Shown: positions 1-6,912, counted from the first letter of the stretch. The stretch is 12,559 nt of DNA from Alphaproteobacteria bacterium (GCA_003450915.1 DMEM01000212.1:1-12559); one strand, 5' to 3'. Translations and numbers: made by a program. Notes: generated from the sequence alone by a model not told the origin.

Positions 1-49
1 AGGTAGGATATAACAATAATAAATATGCAAATAAAGGGATGTTGCAGTA

Positions 50-1909
50 ATGATAAAAATAAAAAAAAATCTAAAAATTAAAATTCTTTCTCTTCTTATT
101 TTTCCTATAATAGTAATATTTGGCTTTTCTATGTTTATAGGTGTTGATAGTTTAAATACTTTAAATGAATCAAAAAAATTAGAAAAGCTTACAAATCTTG
201 CTCCTGATATATCCGCAGTTATTCATGAACTACAAAAAGAAAGAGGTCTTTCTGCATTATACTTAAACGGCAAAGGAGGAACACCTGTTGCTAGAAAACT
301 TGAAAAACAAAAATCAGATACAGACGTAAAATATAAAAGCTTTACAAATGCTATAAGTATTTTTCCTAAATCAGAATATGGAAATAATTTCTTAGTTGCT
401 ATTCAAGATGCAGAAAGAAGACTATTAGATCTTAATAAAGTTAGGTCTAATGTATCAAGTGGAGATATTAAAGGCTCTGAAATGGTAAAGTATTATACAG
501 GGACTATTGCCTCTTTATTAACTCTTGTTGGAGAAATGGCAGGTTTAAGTCCCAACTCTGAAATTACAAATTATATTGCTAAATATATTACCTTAATGCA
601 GTCAAAAGAATATGCAGGGCAAGAGCGTGCAATTGGAGGTATTGGTTTTGGGTCAGGGGCTTTTAATGTATCAATTTATAATAAGTTCATTGGCTTAATT
701 AACAAGCAAGATGCTTTATTAGTTGTATTTAATATGTATGCAACACCAAGTGAAAAAACTTTTTATCAAAATACTCTAGCAGGACGTGATACAAATGAAG
801 TAGCAAGAATGAGAAAACTAGCAACATCTAAACAAAATATCGAATCTGTTAATGGTAGTTATTGGTTTGATACAATTACAAAGAAAATTAATAAGTTAAA
901 AGTAATTGAAGATAACATTAGAGATAATATGAAACAAGTAATGACTCAAGTTACAGATAGTGCATTTAATAAGTTAGTATTTGTAATATTTTTGTTAATA
1001 ATAGTTCTATCAATAAATATTGTGTTTGCTTTAGTTATTGTTAAGGGTATTTTAAAGCCAGTAAAAGGTCTAGAAAAAGGAATTAATGAGCTGTCGAATT
1101 ATAACTTATCAAAGACTGTAAGAATTGAAAGCGAAGATGAGATAGCTGAAATGGCAGATAAGTTCAATATATCTACAAAAGAACTAAAAGAGTTGATTAA
1201 ATCTGTTAGAGAGTCATCAAAAGATATTTTAGTTTCAGCAGAAAAGATGAGTGAAGGGTCATCAACAATTAATGATATGGGTAAATTTCAACAAGAATCA
1301 ATTAAGCAAATTAATATAGCTATTGTTGATTCATCAGAAATGATTAGTCAAATTCAGGAAAATTCAAATGACACTGTAAATAGTGTTAAGTATATTGAAG
1401 AGTCTTCTGAAAAGGCAAATACGGCAATGAGCCAGTTAAAAGTGAATTCTAAAGAAATTACTTCTGTTACAAGTGTTATTTCTAATATATCAAATCAAAT
1501 TAACCTACTATCATTAAATGCAGCAATTGAAGCAGCAAGAGCAGGGGATGCCGGTCGTGGTTTTGCAGTTGTTGCCGATGAAGTTGGTAAATTAGCCGGT
1601 ATTGCAAATAAATCAACAGATGAAATTAATAAAATTACTCAACAATTAGAGTCTGATATTTCTTTAACAGATAAATCATTATCTAATATTATAGGTGCTA
1701 TTAACAGTATTTCATCAAATGCTAATTTAGTATCAGATTCTGTAGCGCAGCAATCTGCAGCAATGGAAGAAATTTCTTCAACGGTAGAATCATTTAGTAA
1801 CCAAGTAAAAGAAGCATCAGAAAAAATTGATGAATCAACAGAAACTTCAAATAATGTTGCTAAAGAAGCCGTTTCTTTAGATGAGCAAGTATCTAGGTTT
1901 AAAATTTAG
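50..1909 (+). CDS. Methyl-accepting chemotaxis protein with NIT sensor domain
   Basis: This is a 619-residue inner-membrane chemoreceptor. TM1 is at about residues 11-31 and TM2 at about 309-331, with a roughly 275-residue periplasmic region between them. That region carries the NIT-family hallmarks: HELQKERGLSALYLN at 59-73 and a second conserved segment around QERAIGG at 191-197. NIT domains are linked in the literature to nitrate/nitrite sensing, but the ligand here is inferred only. A HAMP domain follows at about 332-384. The cytoplasmic signalling domain has the classic hairpin tip (NLLSLNAAIEAARAGD at 485-500, then GRGFAVVADEV at 502-512), which binds CheA and CheW. Gln/Glu-rich stretches near 414-420 and 567-580 are candidate methylation sites. 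There is no CheR-tethering C-terminal pentapeptide. The length is normal for the family. The ATG has a GGGA ribosome-binding site about ten bases upstream. No che genes are adjacent, so this is an orphan receptor gene. Confidence 0.95.
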   Translation: MIKIKKNLKIKILSLLIFPIIVIFGFSMFIGVDSLNTLNESKKLEKLTNLAPDISAVIHELQKERGLSALYLNGKGGTPVARKLEKQKSDTDVKYKSFTNAISIFPKSEYGNNFLVAIQDAERRLLDLNKVRSNVSSGDIKGSEMVKYYTGTIASLLTLVGEMAGLSPNSEITNYIAKYITLMQSKEYAGQERAIGGIGFGSGAFNVSIYNKFIGLINKQDALLVVFNMYATPSEKTFYQNTLAGRDTNEVARMRKLATSKQNIESVNGSYWFDTITKKINKLKVIEDNIRDNMKQVMTQVTDSAFNKLVFVIFLLIIVLSINIVFALVIVKGILKPVKGLEKGINELSNYNLSKTVRIESEDEIAEMADKFNISTKELKELIKSVRESSKDILVSAEKMSEGSSTINDMGKFQQESIKQINIAIVDSSEMISQIQENSNDTVNSVKYIEESSEKANTAMSQLKVNSKEITSVTSVISNISNQINLLSLNAAIEAARAGDAGRGFAVVADEVGKLAGIANKSTDEINKITQQLESDISLTDKSLSNIIGAINSISSNANLVSDSVAQQSAAMEEISSTVESFSNQVKEASEKIDESTETSNNVAKEAVSLDEQVSRFKI

Positions 1910-1929
1910 TCAAACTAATTAGTTAATAT

Positions 1930-1963
1930 AAAAAAGAGTTGTTTTTATACATCTCTTTTTTTT
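1930..1963 (+). terminator. Rho-independent terminator of the chemoreceptor gene
   Basis: An AAAAAAGAG arm (from 1930) pairs with CTCTTTTTT (from 1953) across a 14-base loop and runs into an eight-T tract. It lies about 20 bases after the chemoreceptor stop codon. The stem is AT-rich, so strength is moderate. Confidence 0.65.
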
Positions 1964-1973
1964 GATATTGTGG

Positions 1974-2002
1974 TTGAAAAATTATTAAAAGATTGTTATA
2001 TA
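1974..2002 (+). promoter_or_regulatory. Sigma-70-like promoter of the small membrane-protein cluster
   Basis: TTGAAA (1974-1979) and TATATA (1997-2002) are separated by exactly 17 bases, directly after the chemoreceptor terminator. The predicted transcript would start near 2009. That is downstream of the upstream TTG codon at 1993, so the promoter also supports ATG 2056 as the start of the first gene. Confidence 0.55.
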
Positions 2003-2055
2003 AACTATTAACATTTTTACGTTTTATAGTATTTATTTTTATTCATGGAGGAAAC

Positions 2056-2346
2056 ATGTTTTCAAATGCAAGTATTTGGGGCTATCAAGATAAAGACTCA
2101 ATCCCTTTCCTTATGGCTCTAACATCCGTTATTTTACCTTGTTATAGCTATCAGTTGATCAGTACTGGGCTATCTTGGGAGGTTTTTCTGGGATTTGTTA
2201 TTGTAGCACCATTTAATCTTCATTCTATTTTTGCTCATTTTTGTTTAAAAGGAGGTGAAAATAGAAAGTTGAGATCTTTTTTTAAGGCCTGTTCTGTTAC
2301 AAGTTCAGTAATTTTATTAGGTATTTTTGTTGCACTACTGAGTTAA
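2056..2346 (+). CDS. Small membrane protein of unknown function (96 aa)
   Basis: I do not recognise this family. The reading frame is open from a TTG at 1993. I chose ATG 2056 because a near-perfect ribosome-binding site (GGAGG at 2047-2051) sits five bases before it and because the predicted promoter begins transcription after 1993. The 96-residue product has about three hydrophobic segments (near residues 15-37, 42-62 and 76-95). A short charged loop with KGGENRKLR lies at about 65-73. It is probably an inner-membrane protein. It is the first of three consecutive genes on the same strand, each with its own Shine-Dalgarno sequence and spaced 61 and 29 bases apart. They are therefore probably co-transcribed up to the hairpin near 3200. 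Existence of the gene is well supported; the function is not known. Confidence 0.7.
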   Translation: MFSNASIWGYQDKDSIPFLMALTSVILPCYSYQLISTGLSWEVFLGFVIVAPFNLHSIFAHFCLKGGENRKLRSFFKACSVTSSVILLGIFVALLS

Positions 2347-2407
2347 TGGTGAAGATAAATTAAACCTAAATTCGGTTAATCCCACTTTTTTAAGTTGAGG
2401 AGGATGT

Positions 2408-2719
2408 ATGAATACGATCAGTAAGGTAAGTTATTCTAAAATTATTAAGTTGATATTAGTAATGTTTGTTGTTGGTTCTGTAATATTTTTCTTATCTATC
2501 GGAATTACTAACGAAGTTGCTAGATTTACATCTTTAGATTCATTGTTTGATATTTCAATGGCAAGTACCATTTCCATTGTAGGATTTGCCTGTTTCTATT
2601 TGTGTATTTGGCAAATTTTAAGAGAGCTTAATAAACATTATACAGCAATGCATATTGCAGTGTATTCGTTGATTACCTTTGTTATTTCTATTGGTTTAGG
2701 CTATTTGTACGTTAATTAA
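2408..2719 (+). CDS. Small three-helix membrane protein of unknown function (103 aa)
   Basis: I do not recognise this family. The 103-residue product has three predicted membrane helices, at about residues 11-31, 48-70 and 80-101. A short basic N-terminus (MNTISKVSYSKIIK) and an amphipathic linker (LRELNKHY at about 71-78) lie outside the membrane. The start is well supported: AGGAGG lies a few bases before ATG 2408. It is the middle gene of the putative three-gene operon starting at 2056. Its stop codon lies inside a small inverted-repeat structure (2711-2746) that also contains the ribosome-binding site of the next gene, which suggests translational coupling. No catalytic motif is visible. 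Confidence 0.75.
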   Translation: MNTISKVSYSKIIKLILVMFVVGSVIFFLSIGITNEVARFTSLDSLFDISMASTISIVGFACFYLCIWQILRELNKHYTAMHIAVYSLITFVISIGLGYLYVN

Positions 2720-2748
2720 GTAGCATTAAAATGCTTAAGGATTAACTT

Positions 2749-3216
2749 ATGGCATTTAATAGAAAAGCGGTGGTTTCATCTGTATTTGAATCAGCAAACG
2801 CTATGTTGGTATATTTGCTAACAGGGGTTTATTTTGACAATCCGGAAATTGCTGACTTCAAATATCTAGAAGTTCCTCTGTTTATATTTACTAAAGAATC
2901 GATAGCATGCTTTATCGCTATTATATTCATTACTTTAGTAGATAGTATTTTTAATAAAAACTGCTTAAGAAAAATTTGGTATTATGCTTTGGTTAATATT
3001 ATTGGCCTTAGTGTAGTTTTTTATATCATCATCTATCAAACGGGTTATTTAAACTATCTTTTGCTCTTAGAGTTTGACATTGTTAAGTCAGTGGGGCTGT
3101 ATAGCATTAATGGTTTTATAGCTATTATGATAAGTAAAGCGATTATTTTCTACATAGGTCATATCTTTTTTGATATGGGAAAGGCTTATATAGAATCAAA
3201 AAAGAAGCCCCAGTAA
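2749..3216 (+). CDS. Multi-helix membrane protein of unknown function (155 aa)
   Basis: I do not recognise this family. The 155-residue protein has about four hydrophobic segments (near residues 12-28, 44-66, 77-98 and 120-143). It ends in a basic tail with KKKP near the C-terminus, typical of the cytoplasmic end of an inner-membrane protein. The start ATG is preceded by AAGG about eight bases upstream. It is the third gene of the putative operon from 2056. The stop codon at 3214-3216 lies in the loop of the strong terminator hairpin, so the operon ends here. No enzyme signature is visible. A small transporter subunit or a membrane-stress protein is possible but is only speculation. Confidence 0.75.
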   Translation: MAFNRKAVVSSVFESANAMLVYLLTGVYFDNPEIADFKYLEVPLFIFTKESIACFIAIIFITLVDSIFNKNCLRKIWYYALVNIIGLSVVFYIIIYQTGYLNYLLLLEFDIVKSVGLYSINGFIAIMISKAIIFYIGHIFFDMGKAYIESKKKPQ

Positions 3217-3228
3217 TGGGGCTTCTTT
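3198..3228. terminator. Bidirectional terminator shared by convergent genes
   Basis: A perfect 11-bp stem (AAAGAAGCCCC at 3201-3211, GGGGCTTCTTT at 3218-3228) encloses a six-base loop that contains the stop codon of the upstream plus-strand gene. On the plus strand the tail is short (TTCTTTCG). On the minus strand the tail is better (TTCTTTTTT), so the hairpin is if anything better suited to terminate the small minus-strand ORF at 3253-3354. Confidence 0.9.
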
Positions 3229-3252
3229 CGTCAGGATAGTTACTAAAATTAA

Positions 3253-3354
3253 TTATTTGCTCTTTTTAGAGTCTTTAATTAGCTTTTTAAGGCGAGCAAC
3301 CTCATTTTGATTGCTCTTTTTTGTGTCCTTAATGCGTGCTTTTAGCATGCCCAT
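3253..3354 (-). CDS. Putative 33-residue basic small protein
   Basis: This is a short ORF on the minus strand. Reading 3354 to 3253 it encodes a 33-residue peptide starting MGMLKARIKD and ending KDSKKSK, with ten Lys, two Arg and only three acidic residues. AAGGA lies nine bases before the ATG, a plausible ribosome-binding site. Downstream, the strong hairpin at 3198-3228 with a T-rich tail is correctly oriented and placed to end its transcript. The peptide has an internal near-repeat (IKDTKKSN at 8-15 and IKDSKKSK at 26-33), matched at the DNA level. It is likely helical, soluble and nucleic-acid- or membrane-binding by charge, but I recognise no family. It fills a gap otherwise without genes. 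The promoter is not clear. A structured non-coding RNA is the main alternative. Confidence 0.55.
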   Translation of the reverse strand: MGMLKARIKDTKKSNQNEVARLKKLIKDSKKSK

Positions 3355-3429
3355 GGTGTTGTTTCCTTGTTGTGTTGTCAAACGTTACGAAAAATCTATA
3401 ACTTTATAGATAATAACTTAATTATTTGG

Positions 3430-3468
3430 CTGACAGCTCTTAAGAGTAAAAGCATTTCAAAATGTCAG
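3430..3468. promoter_or_regulatory. Nested inverted repeats in a divergent intergenic region
   Basis: The 183-bp gap (3355-3537) separates the minus-strand small ORF from the plus-strand gene at 3538. It holds inverted arms CTGACA (3430-3435) and TGTCAG (3463-3468), with the palindrome CTCTTAAGAG inside. A second palindrome (CTATAA-CT-TTATAG) lies nearby at about 3397-3410. This looks like a regulatory region, possibly an operator. No convincing promoter hexamer pair could be fixed. Confidence 0.3.
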
Positions 3469-3537
3469 GTAAAAAATTGTGAAGTAATAGATAAATAGAT
3501 GTACTTTAATTTCAGTTTAAATCTTTAGGAGCATGTT

Positions 3538-3906
3538 ATGCACATTGTTAAATGCTTATTTATTATTATGACATGGGTTGCTATATATATTAACGTTTCT
3601 TTGAAAACAACTCATAATTTAGCTGAGTCCTCTAGTGCAAACCTTGCTGATATGCTAGGGCTCGGTGCTTTGTTATTACTTATTTTTATCGGCTACTTAG
3701 ATGTCAAGAACAAGCTCGACAGAATAAAGTTTAATAGTATTTGTATTGTTATTGTTGGACTAATGGGTTTTTCACTATATTTAGTCTGTTTTATAGAGGG
3801 GATATCTGTAATTTCTTCTGCTATTTTAGGATCTGCAGGCTTTTTAGGTCTAGCGGTTCTATATATGCGAGAGATTGTAAGCGAAGAAGAAAAAGAGGCC
3901 TATTAG
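3538..3906 (+). CDS. Small membrane protein of unknown function (122 aa)
   Basis: I do not recognise this family. The 122-residue protein has about four hydrophobic segments: residues 3-20 (which could instead be an uncleaved signal anchor), 38-56, 67-86 and 89-109. A charged loop with DVKNKLDRIK lies at about 55-64, and an acidic tail (REIVSEEEKEAY) ends the protein. TAGGAG, seven bases upstream, fixes ATG 3538 as the start. It stands alone, separated from the 2056-3216 cluster by a terminator and the minus-strand small ORF. It has its own terminator, whose stem begins inside the coding region. It resembles the cluster genes only in size and membrane topology; no sequence similarity is obvious by eye. 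Confidence 0.75.
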   Translation: MHIVKCLFIIMTWVAIYINVSLKTTHNLAESSSANLADMLGLGALLLLIFIGYLDVKNKLDRIKFNSICIVIVGLMGFSLYLVCFIEGISVISSAILGSAGFLGLAVLYMREIVSEEEKEAY

Positions 3907-3922
3907 GGCCTCCTCTTTTTTT
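3895..3922 (+). terminator. Terminator overlapping the stop codon of the 122-aa gene
   Basis: GAGGCC (3895-3900) pairs with GGCCTC (3907-3912) around a six-base loop that includes the TAG stop codon. It is followed by CTCTTTTTTT. The last coding codons form the left arm of the stem. Confidence 0.8.
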
Positions 3923-3945
3923 GTCTTGATTATATATAAATACAT

Positions 3946-4026
3946 GTCATGCCAGATTTAGTCTGGCATCTCAGAGGTAAAGTACAGCATTTAAATCAGA
4001 GATTCCGGATCGTAGTTCGGGATGAC
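3946..4026. repeat. Interspersed palindromic repeat element (about 81 bp)
   Basis: Two half-elements lie in inverted orientation. The left half (3946-3971) starts GTCAT and contains the palindrome GCCAGA-TTTAG-TCTGGC. The right half (4000-4026) contains CCGGAT-CGTAG-TTCGG and ends ATGAC. The reverse complement of the right half matches the left half over most positions, so the whole element can fold on itself. From memory, dispersed repeats with GTCATCCCG...GATCCGG cores are common between genes in many alphaproteobacteria. It sits exactly between the two convergent terminators. Copy number cannot be judged from one window. Confidence 0.6.
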
Positions 4027-4032
4027 GGCTGT

Positions 4033-4057
4033 AAAAAAACAGCCTGTTTTAAGGCTG
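4033..4057 (-). terminator. Rho-independent terminator of gltX
   Basis: Read on the minus strand, CAGCCT and AGGCTG form a perfect 6-bp stem with a six-base loop, followed by seven T. It lies about 30 bases after the gltX stop codon. An overlapping alternative hairpin (GGCTGT at 4027-4032 with ACAGCC at 4039-4044) shares its right arm. Confidence 0.8.
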
Positions 4058-4085
4058 CTTTTTCTTTTTTACAATGTTTTTAGAC

Positions 4086-5477
4086 TTATAAAGATTGCTC
4101 TAATCTTGCTTTTACAATCTCACGACCCATTAGGTTTAGTAATGGTCCCATTTCAGGTCCGTGGGCAAAACCAGTAATCGCAACTCTTAAAGGCATAAAT
4201 AGTTGTTTACCTTTTCTGTCTGTTTGCTCTTTTAAAGTGCTTGTTAGAGTTTTCCATGTAGTTTCATCAAAACTTTCAGGAAGTACTTCTAAAGCTTGCT
4301 TTATAAATTCTTTATCTTCTTCAGCTACAACTTCATCACCTTTTTTGTTAAAGCATAGGTCAAACTCTGCTTTAAGGTCTGAAAGTAAAGTGATGTTCTT
4401 TTTAATAGCTTCCCAGAATAGTGCGATCTTTTCTTCAGACATATCTGTTTCAGGCATAAAACCATCTAAGTAAGGTTTAATTTGCTCATAGCTTAAAGTT
4501 TGAATAAATTGAGCGTTAAGTCTTTTAACTTGTTCAATATCGAATTTTGCAGAGTTTCTACCCATTTTCGCTAAATCAAATTTTGCAGCTAATTCTTCTA
4601 TTTCAGCTGCTACAGGAGCCTCTGAACCCATGCTTAAACTTGCAAGTAAGCCAGTAATTGCTTGTGGTAGGTAACCTTCAGCTTTAAGGTCTCTAATACC
4701 TAAAGATCCAAGTCTTTTTGATAATTTAGATCCATCAGTATCTAATAACATTGGAGTATGAGCCATTTGTGGAATATCATAGCCTAATGCTTCATAAATA
4801 GCTATTTGTTGAGCTGTGTTTGCTGTATGATCTTCACCTCTAATAACTAATGACACTTTGTGAAGTTCATCATTAATAGCATTTGCTAATGCAAAAACAG
4901 GAATACCGTTTGAGCGAACCACAACAGGGTCGCCACCTAAGTTTGATGTGTGGAATTTAACTTCGCCACGTACTAAATCATTCCAGCTAATTTCTTTTTC
5001 TGGCATTTTAAATCTTAAAACAGGTGTTCTACCTTCAGCGATAAATGCTGCTTTTTCTTCTTCTGATAAATTTCTGTGTCTATTATCATATTTAGGAGCT
5101 TTACCTTGAGATGTTTGAATTTTTCTCATAATGTCTAATTCTTCTTGAGAAACAAAACACTCGTATAAATGATCTTTAGCTTTAAGGTCTGCGATAACTT
5201 CTTCATAAATACCTGTTGCAATAATTTCGCTGTCTCTATATGGAGCATAATCACCACCAGCTACAGTTCCTTCATCTTCAACAATGCCTAACCATTTTAG
5301 GTCTTCAATAAGTCTTGCTTCTGAGCCTTCAACATTACGTTGAGAGTCAGTATCTTCAATTCTTAAAATAAATGTGCCACCTGTTTTTTTAGCATGCAGG
5401 TAGTTTAATAGTGCTGTTCTTGTATTACCGATATGGATTTTCCCTGTTGGAGACGGCGCAAATCTTACTCTTGTCAT
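4086..5477 (-). CDS. gltX: Glutamyl-tRNA synthetase
   Basis: This cytoplasmic class I aminoacyl-tRNA synthetase charges glutamate onto tRNA using ATP. The 463-residue protein starts MTRVRFAPSPTG. It carries the HIGH motif as HIGN at 15-18, the conserved WNDLVRG at 165-171, RGEDH at 213-217 and the KMSKS loop as KLSKR at 251-255. A C-terminal anticodon-binding region follows. Length is typical. The frame is open to an upstream ATG at 5552, but that codon lies upstream of the predicted -10 box. The ATG at 5477 has AAGGA eight bases before it and gives the canonical N-terminus. The usual zinc-binding Cys cluster after the Rossmann core is absent (YECFVS at 105-110). Many alphaproteobacteria have two GluRS paralogues, one of which may serve tRNA-Gln for the transamidation route; which type this is cannot be settled here. 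It is divergent from tolQ. Confidence 0.95.
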   Translation of the reverse strand: MTRVRFAPSPTGKIHIGNTRTALLNYLHAKKTGGTFILRIEDTDSQRNVEGSEARLIEDLKWLGIVEDEGTVAGGDYAPYRDSEIIATGIYEEVIADLKAKDHLYECFVSQEELDIMRKIQTSQGKAPKYDNRHRNLSEEEKAAFIAEGRTPVLRFKMPEKEISWNDLVRGEVKFHTSNLGGDPVVVRSNGIPVFALANAINDELHKVSLVIRGEDHTANTAQQIAIYEALGYDIPQMAHTPMLLDTDGSKLSKRLGSLGIRDLKAEGYLPQAITGLLASLSMGSEAPVAAEIEELAAKFDLAKMGRNSAKFDIEQVKRLNAQFIQTLSYEQIKPYLDGFMPETDMSEEKIALFWEAIKKNITLLSDLKAEFDLCFNKKGDEVVAEEDKEFIKQALEVLPESFDETTWKTLTSTLKEQTDRKGKQLFMPLRVAITGFAHGPEMGPLLNLMGREIVKARLEQSL

Positions 5478-5543
5478 TAATTTTTCCTTAATAATTTTCA
5501 AATTTTGTTGAATATTTTTCTTTAGAATATCTATGTGTTGATT

Positions 5544-5571
5544 ATTATACACTTTTCAATTTTTTTTACAA
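5544..5571 (-). promoter_or_regulatory. Sigma-70-like promoter of gltX
   Basis: On the minus strand TTGTAA (5571-5566) and a consensus TATAAT (5549-5544) are 16 bases apart. The transcript start would be near 5537, giving a leader of about 60 bases before ATG 5477. This rules out the upstream in-frame ATG at 5552 as a start. Confidence 0.6.
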
Positions 5572-5622
5572 GAATATATTTGAATTATTCCTTGAAATGT
5601 GCTATGTTTGCAACATGAGATA

Positions 5623-5652
5623 TTGTAAGTATTTCAAATTAAACAATAATAT
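5623..5652 (+). promoter_or_regulatory. Possible promoter of the tolQRAB cluster
   Basis: TTGTAA (5623-5628) and TAATAT (5647-5652) are separated by 18 bases, about 28 bases before tolQ. The match to consensus is fair, and the region is very AT-rich, so other pairs are possible. Confidence 0.4.
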
Positions 5653-5679
5653 ATACAACGCATAAAAAGGTGGTAAAAT

Positions 5680-6429
5680 ATGACACAAACACTTGAAGTG
5701 GCAAATCAATTAGACTTTTTCTCATTATTCTTTCAAGCAACATGGTTTGTTAAATTTATTATGATAACTTTAGCAGGTTTATCTGTTTTAGTATGGGCAA
5801 TTTTCATTGAAAAAATGAGAAATTTAAGAATCGTTAAAAAAAGAGCTGATAAATTTGAGGAAGCATTCTGGGGAGAACAAAACTTACAAGATTTATATAG
5901 AAATGTACGCCCAGAAGATACAGATCACCCATTAGCAAAAGTTTTTGTTACAGGTTTAAGAGAGTGGGAGTTAGCACAAGATAAAGATGCTGAAGTTACA
6001 GGAATTCTGCAAGTTGGCGTTAAAGAACGTGTTGAAAGAGTTATGTCTGTAGTTATGACAAGAGAAATCGATAAGCTAGAAAAATACCTACCTTTCTTAG
6101 GTACAATTGGTTCAGTAGCTCCATTCTTAGGTTTATTAGGTACTGTTTGGGGAATTATGCACTCATTTACAACAATTGGGGCTACTAAAAATACATCATT
6201 AGCAGTTGTTGCTCCAGGTATTGCTGAAGCTCTGCTTGCTACAGCTATTGGTCTGCTAGCGGCTATTCCTGCAGTTATTGCTTATAACAAAGTTTCAACA
6301 GAACTAGGCAGATACATCATGCGTTTAGAAAGCTTTGTAGCAGAATTTACAACAATTCTAGATCGTCAAGAACAAGAAGCAATCGTTCAAAGCAAAAAAA
6401 CTAACAAACAAAGAAGAGCTACAGACTAG
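5680..6429 (+). CDS. tolQ: TolQ, Tol-Pal motor stator subunit
   Basis: This inner-membrane protein of the MotA/TolQ/ExbB family forms, with TolR, a channel that uses the proton gradient to drive TolA. That supports outer-membrane constriction during division and envelope integrity. The 249-residue product has TM1 at about 23-43, a cytoplasmic domain, TM2 at about 137-160 and TM3 at about 178-200. The family-defining segments are GSVAPFLGLLGTVWGIM (144-160) and APGIAEALLATAIGL (178-192). Length is a little above E. coli TolQ because of a basic C-terminal tail (SKKTNKQRR). The ribosome-binding site GGTGG lies about seven bases before the ATG. It is the first gene of the cluster and is followed 40 bases later by tolR. 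No ybgC thioesterase gene precedes it; gltX lies divergently instead. Confidence 0.95.
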   Translation: MTQTLEVANQLDFFSLFFQATWFVKFIMITLAGLSVLVWAIFIEKMRNLRIVKKRADKFEEAFWGEQNLQDLYRNVRPEDTDHPLAKVFVTGLREWELAQDKDAEVTGILQVGVKERVERVMSVVMTREIDKLEKYLPFLGTIGSVAPFLGLLGTVWGIMHSFTTIGATKNTSLAVVAPGIAEALLATAIGLLAAIPAVIAYNKVSTELGRYIMRLESFVAEFTTILDRQEQEAIVQSKKTNKQRRATD

Positions 6430-6469
6430 AAAGTCTACAAACTAATTTTTAAATAGGATAATTTTAATT

Positions 6470-6898
6470 ATGGCAATGTCGTCGATGGGCAAAAATTCAA
6501 ATAGAAGAAGTCGTTACAACACAATGACTGAAATTAATATTACACCATTTGTTGATGTAATGTTAGTTCTTTTAATTGTATTTATGATTACAGCACCAAT
6601 GTTAACACAAGGCGTTCAAGTTAGCCTGCCTGAAGTTGAAAACGTAGAAATGAAACCAGAAGAAGATCCAATTGAAATTGCGATTAAAAAGAATGGTGCT
6701 ATTTATGTTGGAACAGCAAAGGTTAAAGAAGATGAGCTTCTAACTAAATTATTAGCAATTAAAAAGGTTCGCCAAAACGCAGCTATCTTACTAAGAGCAG
6801 ATAAAGAAGTTCCATATGGTGCAGTTATGACGGTTATGTCTTCACTTCAATCATCAGGGTTAGTTGATGTAGGAATGGTTACAGAACCACGAAAATAG
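6470..6898 (+). CDS. tolR: TolR, Tol-Pal motor subunit
   Basis: This single-pass inner-membrane protein of the ExbD/TolR family partners TolQ and gates proton flow. The 142-residue product has a cytoplasmic N-terminus, one membrane helix at about 28-46 and a periplasmic dimerisation domain. The motif INITPFVDVMLVLLIVFM (22-39) is diagnostic and contains the essential membrane Asp (D29, equivalent to D23 in E. coli). The periplasmic part has the family's pattern of ...VDVGMVTEP near the C-terminus. The start is not fully fixed: AGGA lies about eleven bases from ATG 6470, while ATG 6476 would give a two-residue shorter protein. Spacing from tolQ is 40 bases. A 199-base gap follows before tolA. 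Confidence 0.95.
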   Translation: MAMSSMGKNSNRRSRYNTMTEINITPFVDVMLVLLIVFMITAPMLTQGVQVSLPEVENVEMKPEEDPIEIAIKKNGAIYVGTAKVKEDELLTKLLAIKKVRQNAAILLRADKEVPYGAVMTVMSSLQSSGLVDVGMVTEPRK

Positions 6899-6912
6899 AT
6901 ACTTTTAGCGAC

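Noticed and set aside
1993..2055. TTG start giving a 117-residue first membrane protein
   Set aside because: The codon overlaps the predicted -10 region and lacks a Shine-Dalgarno, while ATG 2056 has GGAGG at ideal spacing. If the promoter is wrong, the longer form would add one more hydrophobic segment.
3376..3382. TTGACA on the minus strand just before the small ORF
   Set aside because: A -10 box at the right distance would fall on the start codon, and none is present, so it is not a usable -35.
3741..3929. Second plus-strand ORF inside the 122-aa gene
   Set aside because: It is out of frame with the better-supported gene, runs through the terminator and has no ribosome-binding site.
4237..4473. 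Plus-strand 78-residue ORF
   Set aside because: It lies wholly inside gltX on the opposite strand, with no ribosome-binding site or recognisable product. It is a shadow frame.
5478..5552. 25-residue N-terminal extension of gltX
   Set aside because: It is not part of the GluRS family N-terminus, and the upstream ATG lies above the predicted transcript start. ATG 5477 has a proper AAGGA.
6423..6436. Small hairpin AGACT-AGAA-AGTCT at the end of tolQ
   Set aside because: It has a 5-bp stem with no immediate T tract and lies within a tight tolQ-tolR junction. It is probably chance or only a minor mRNA feature.
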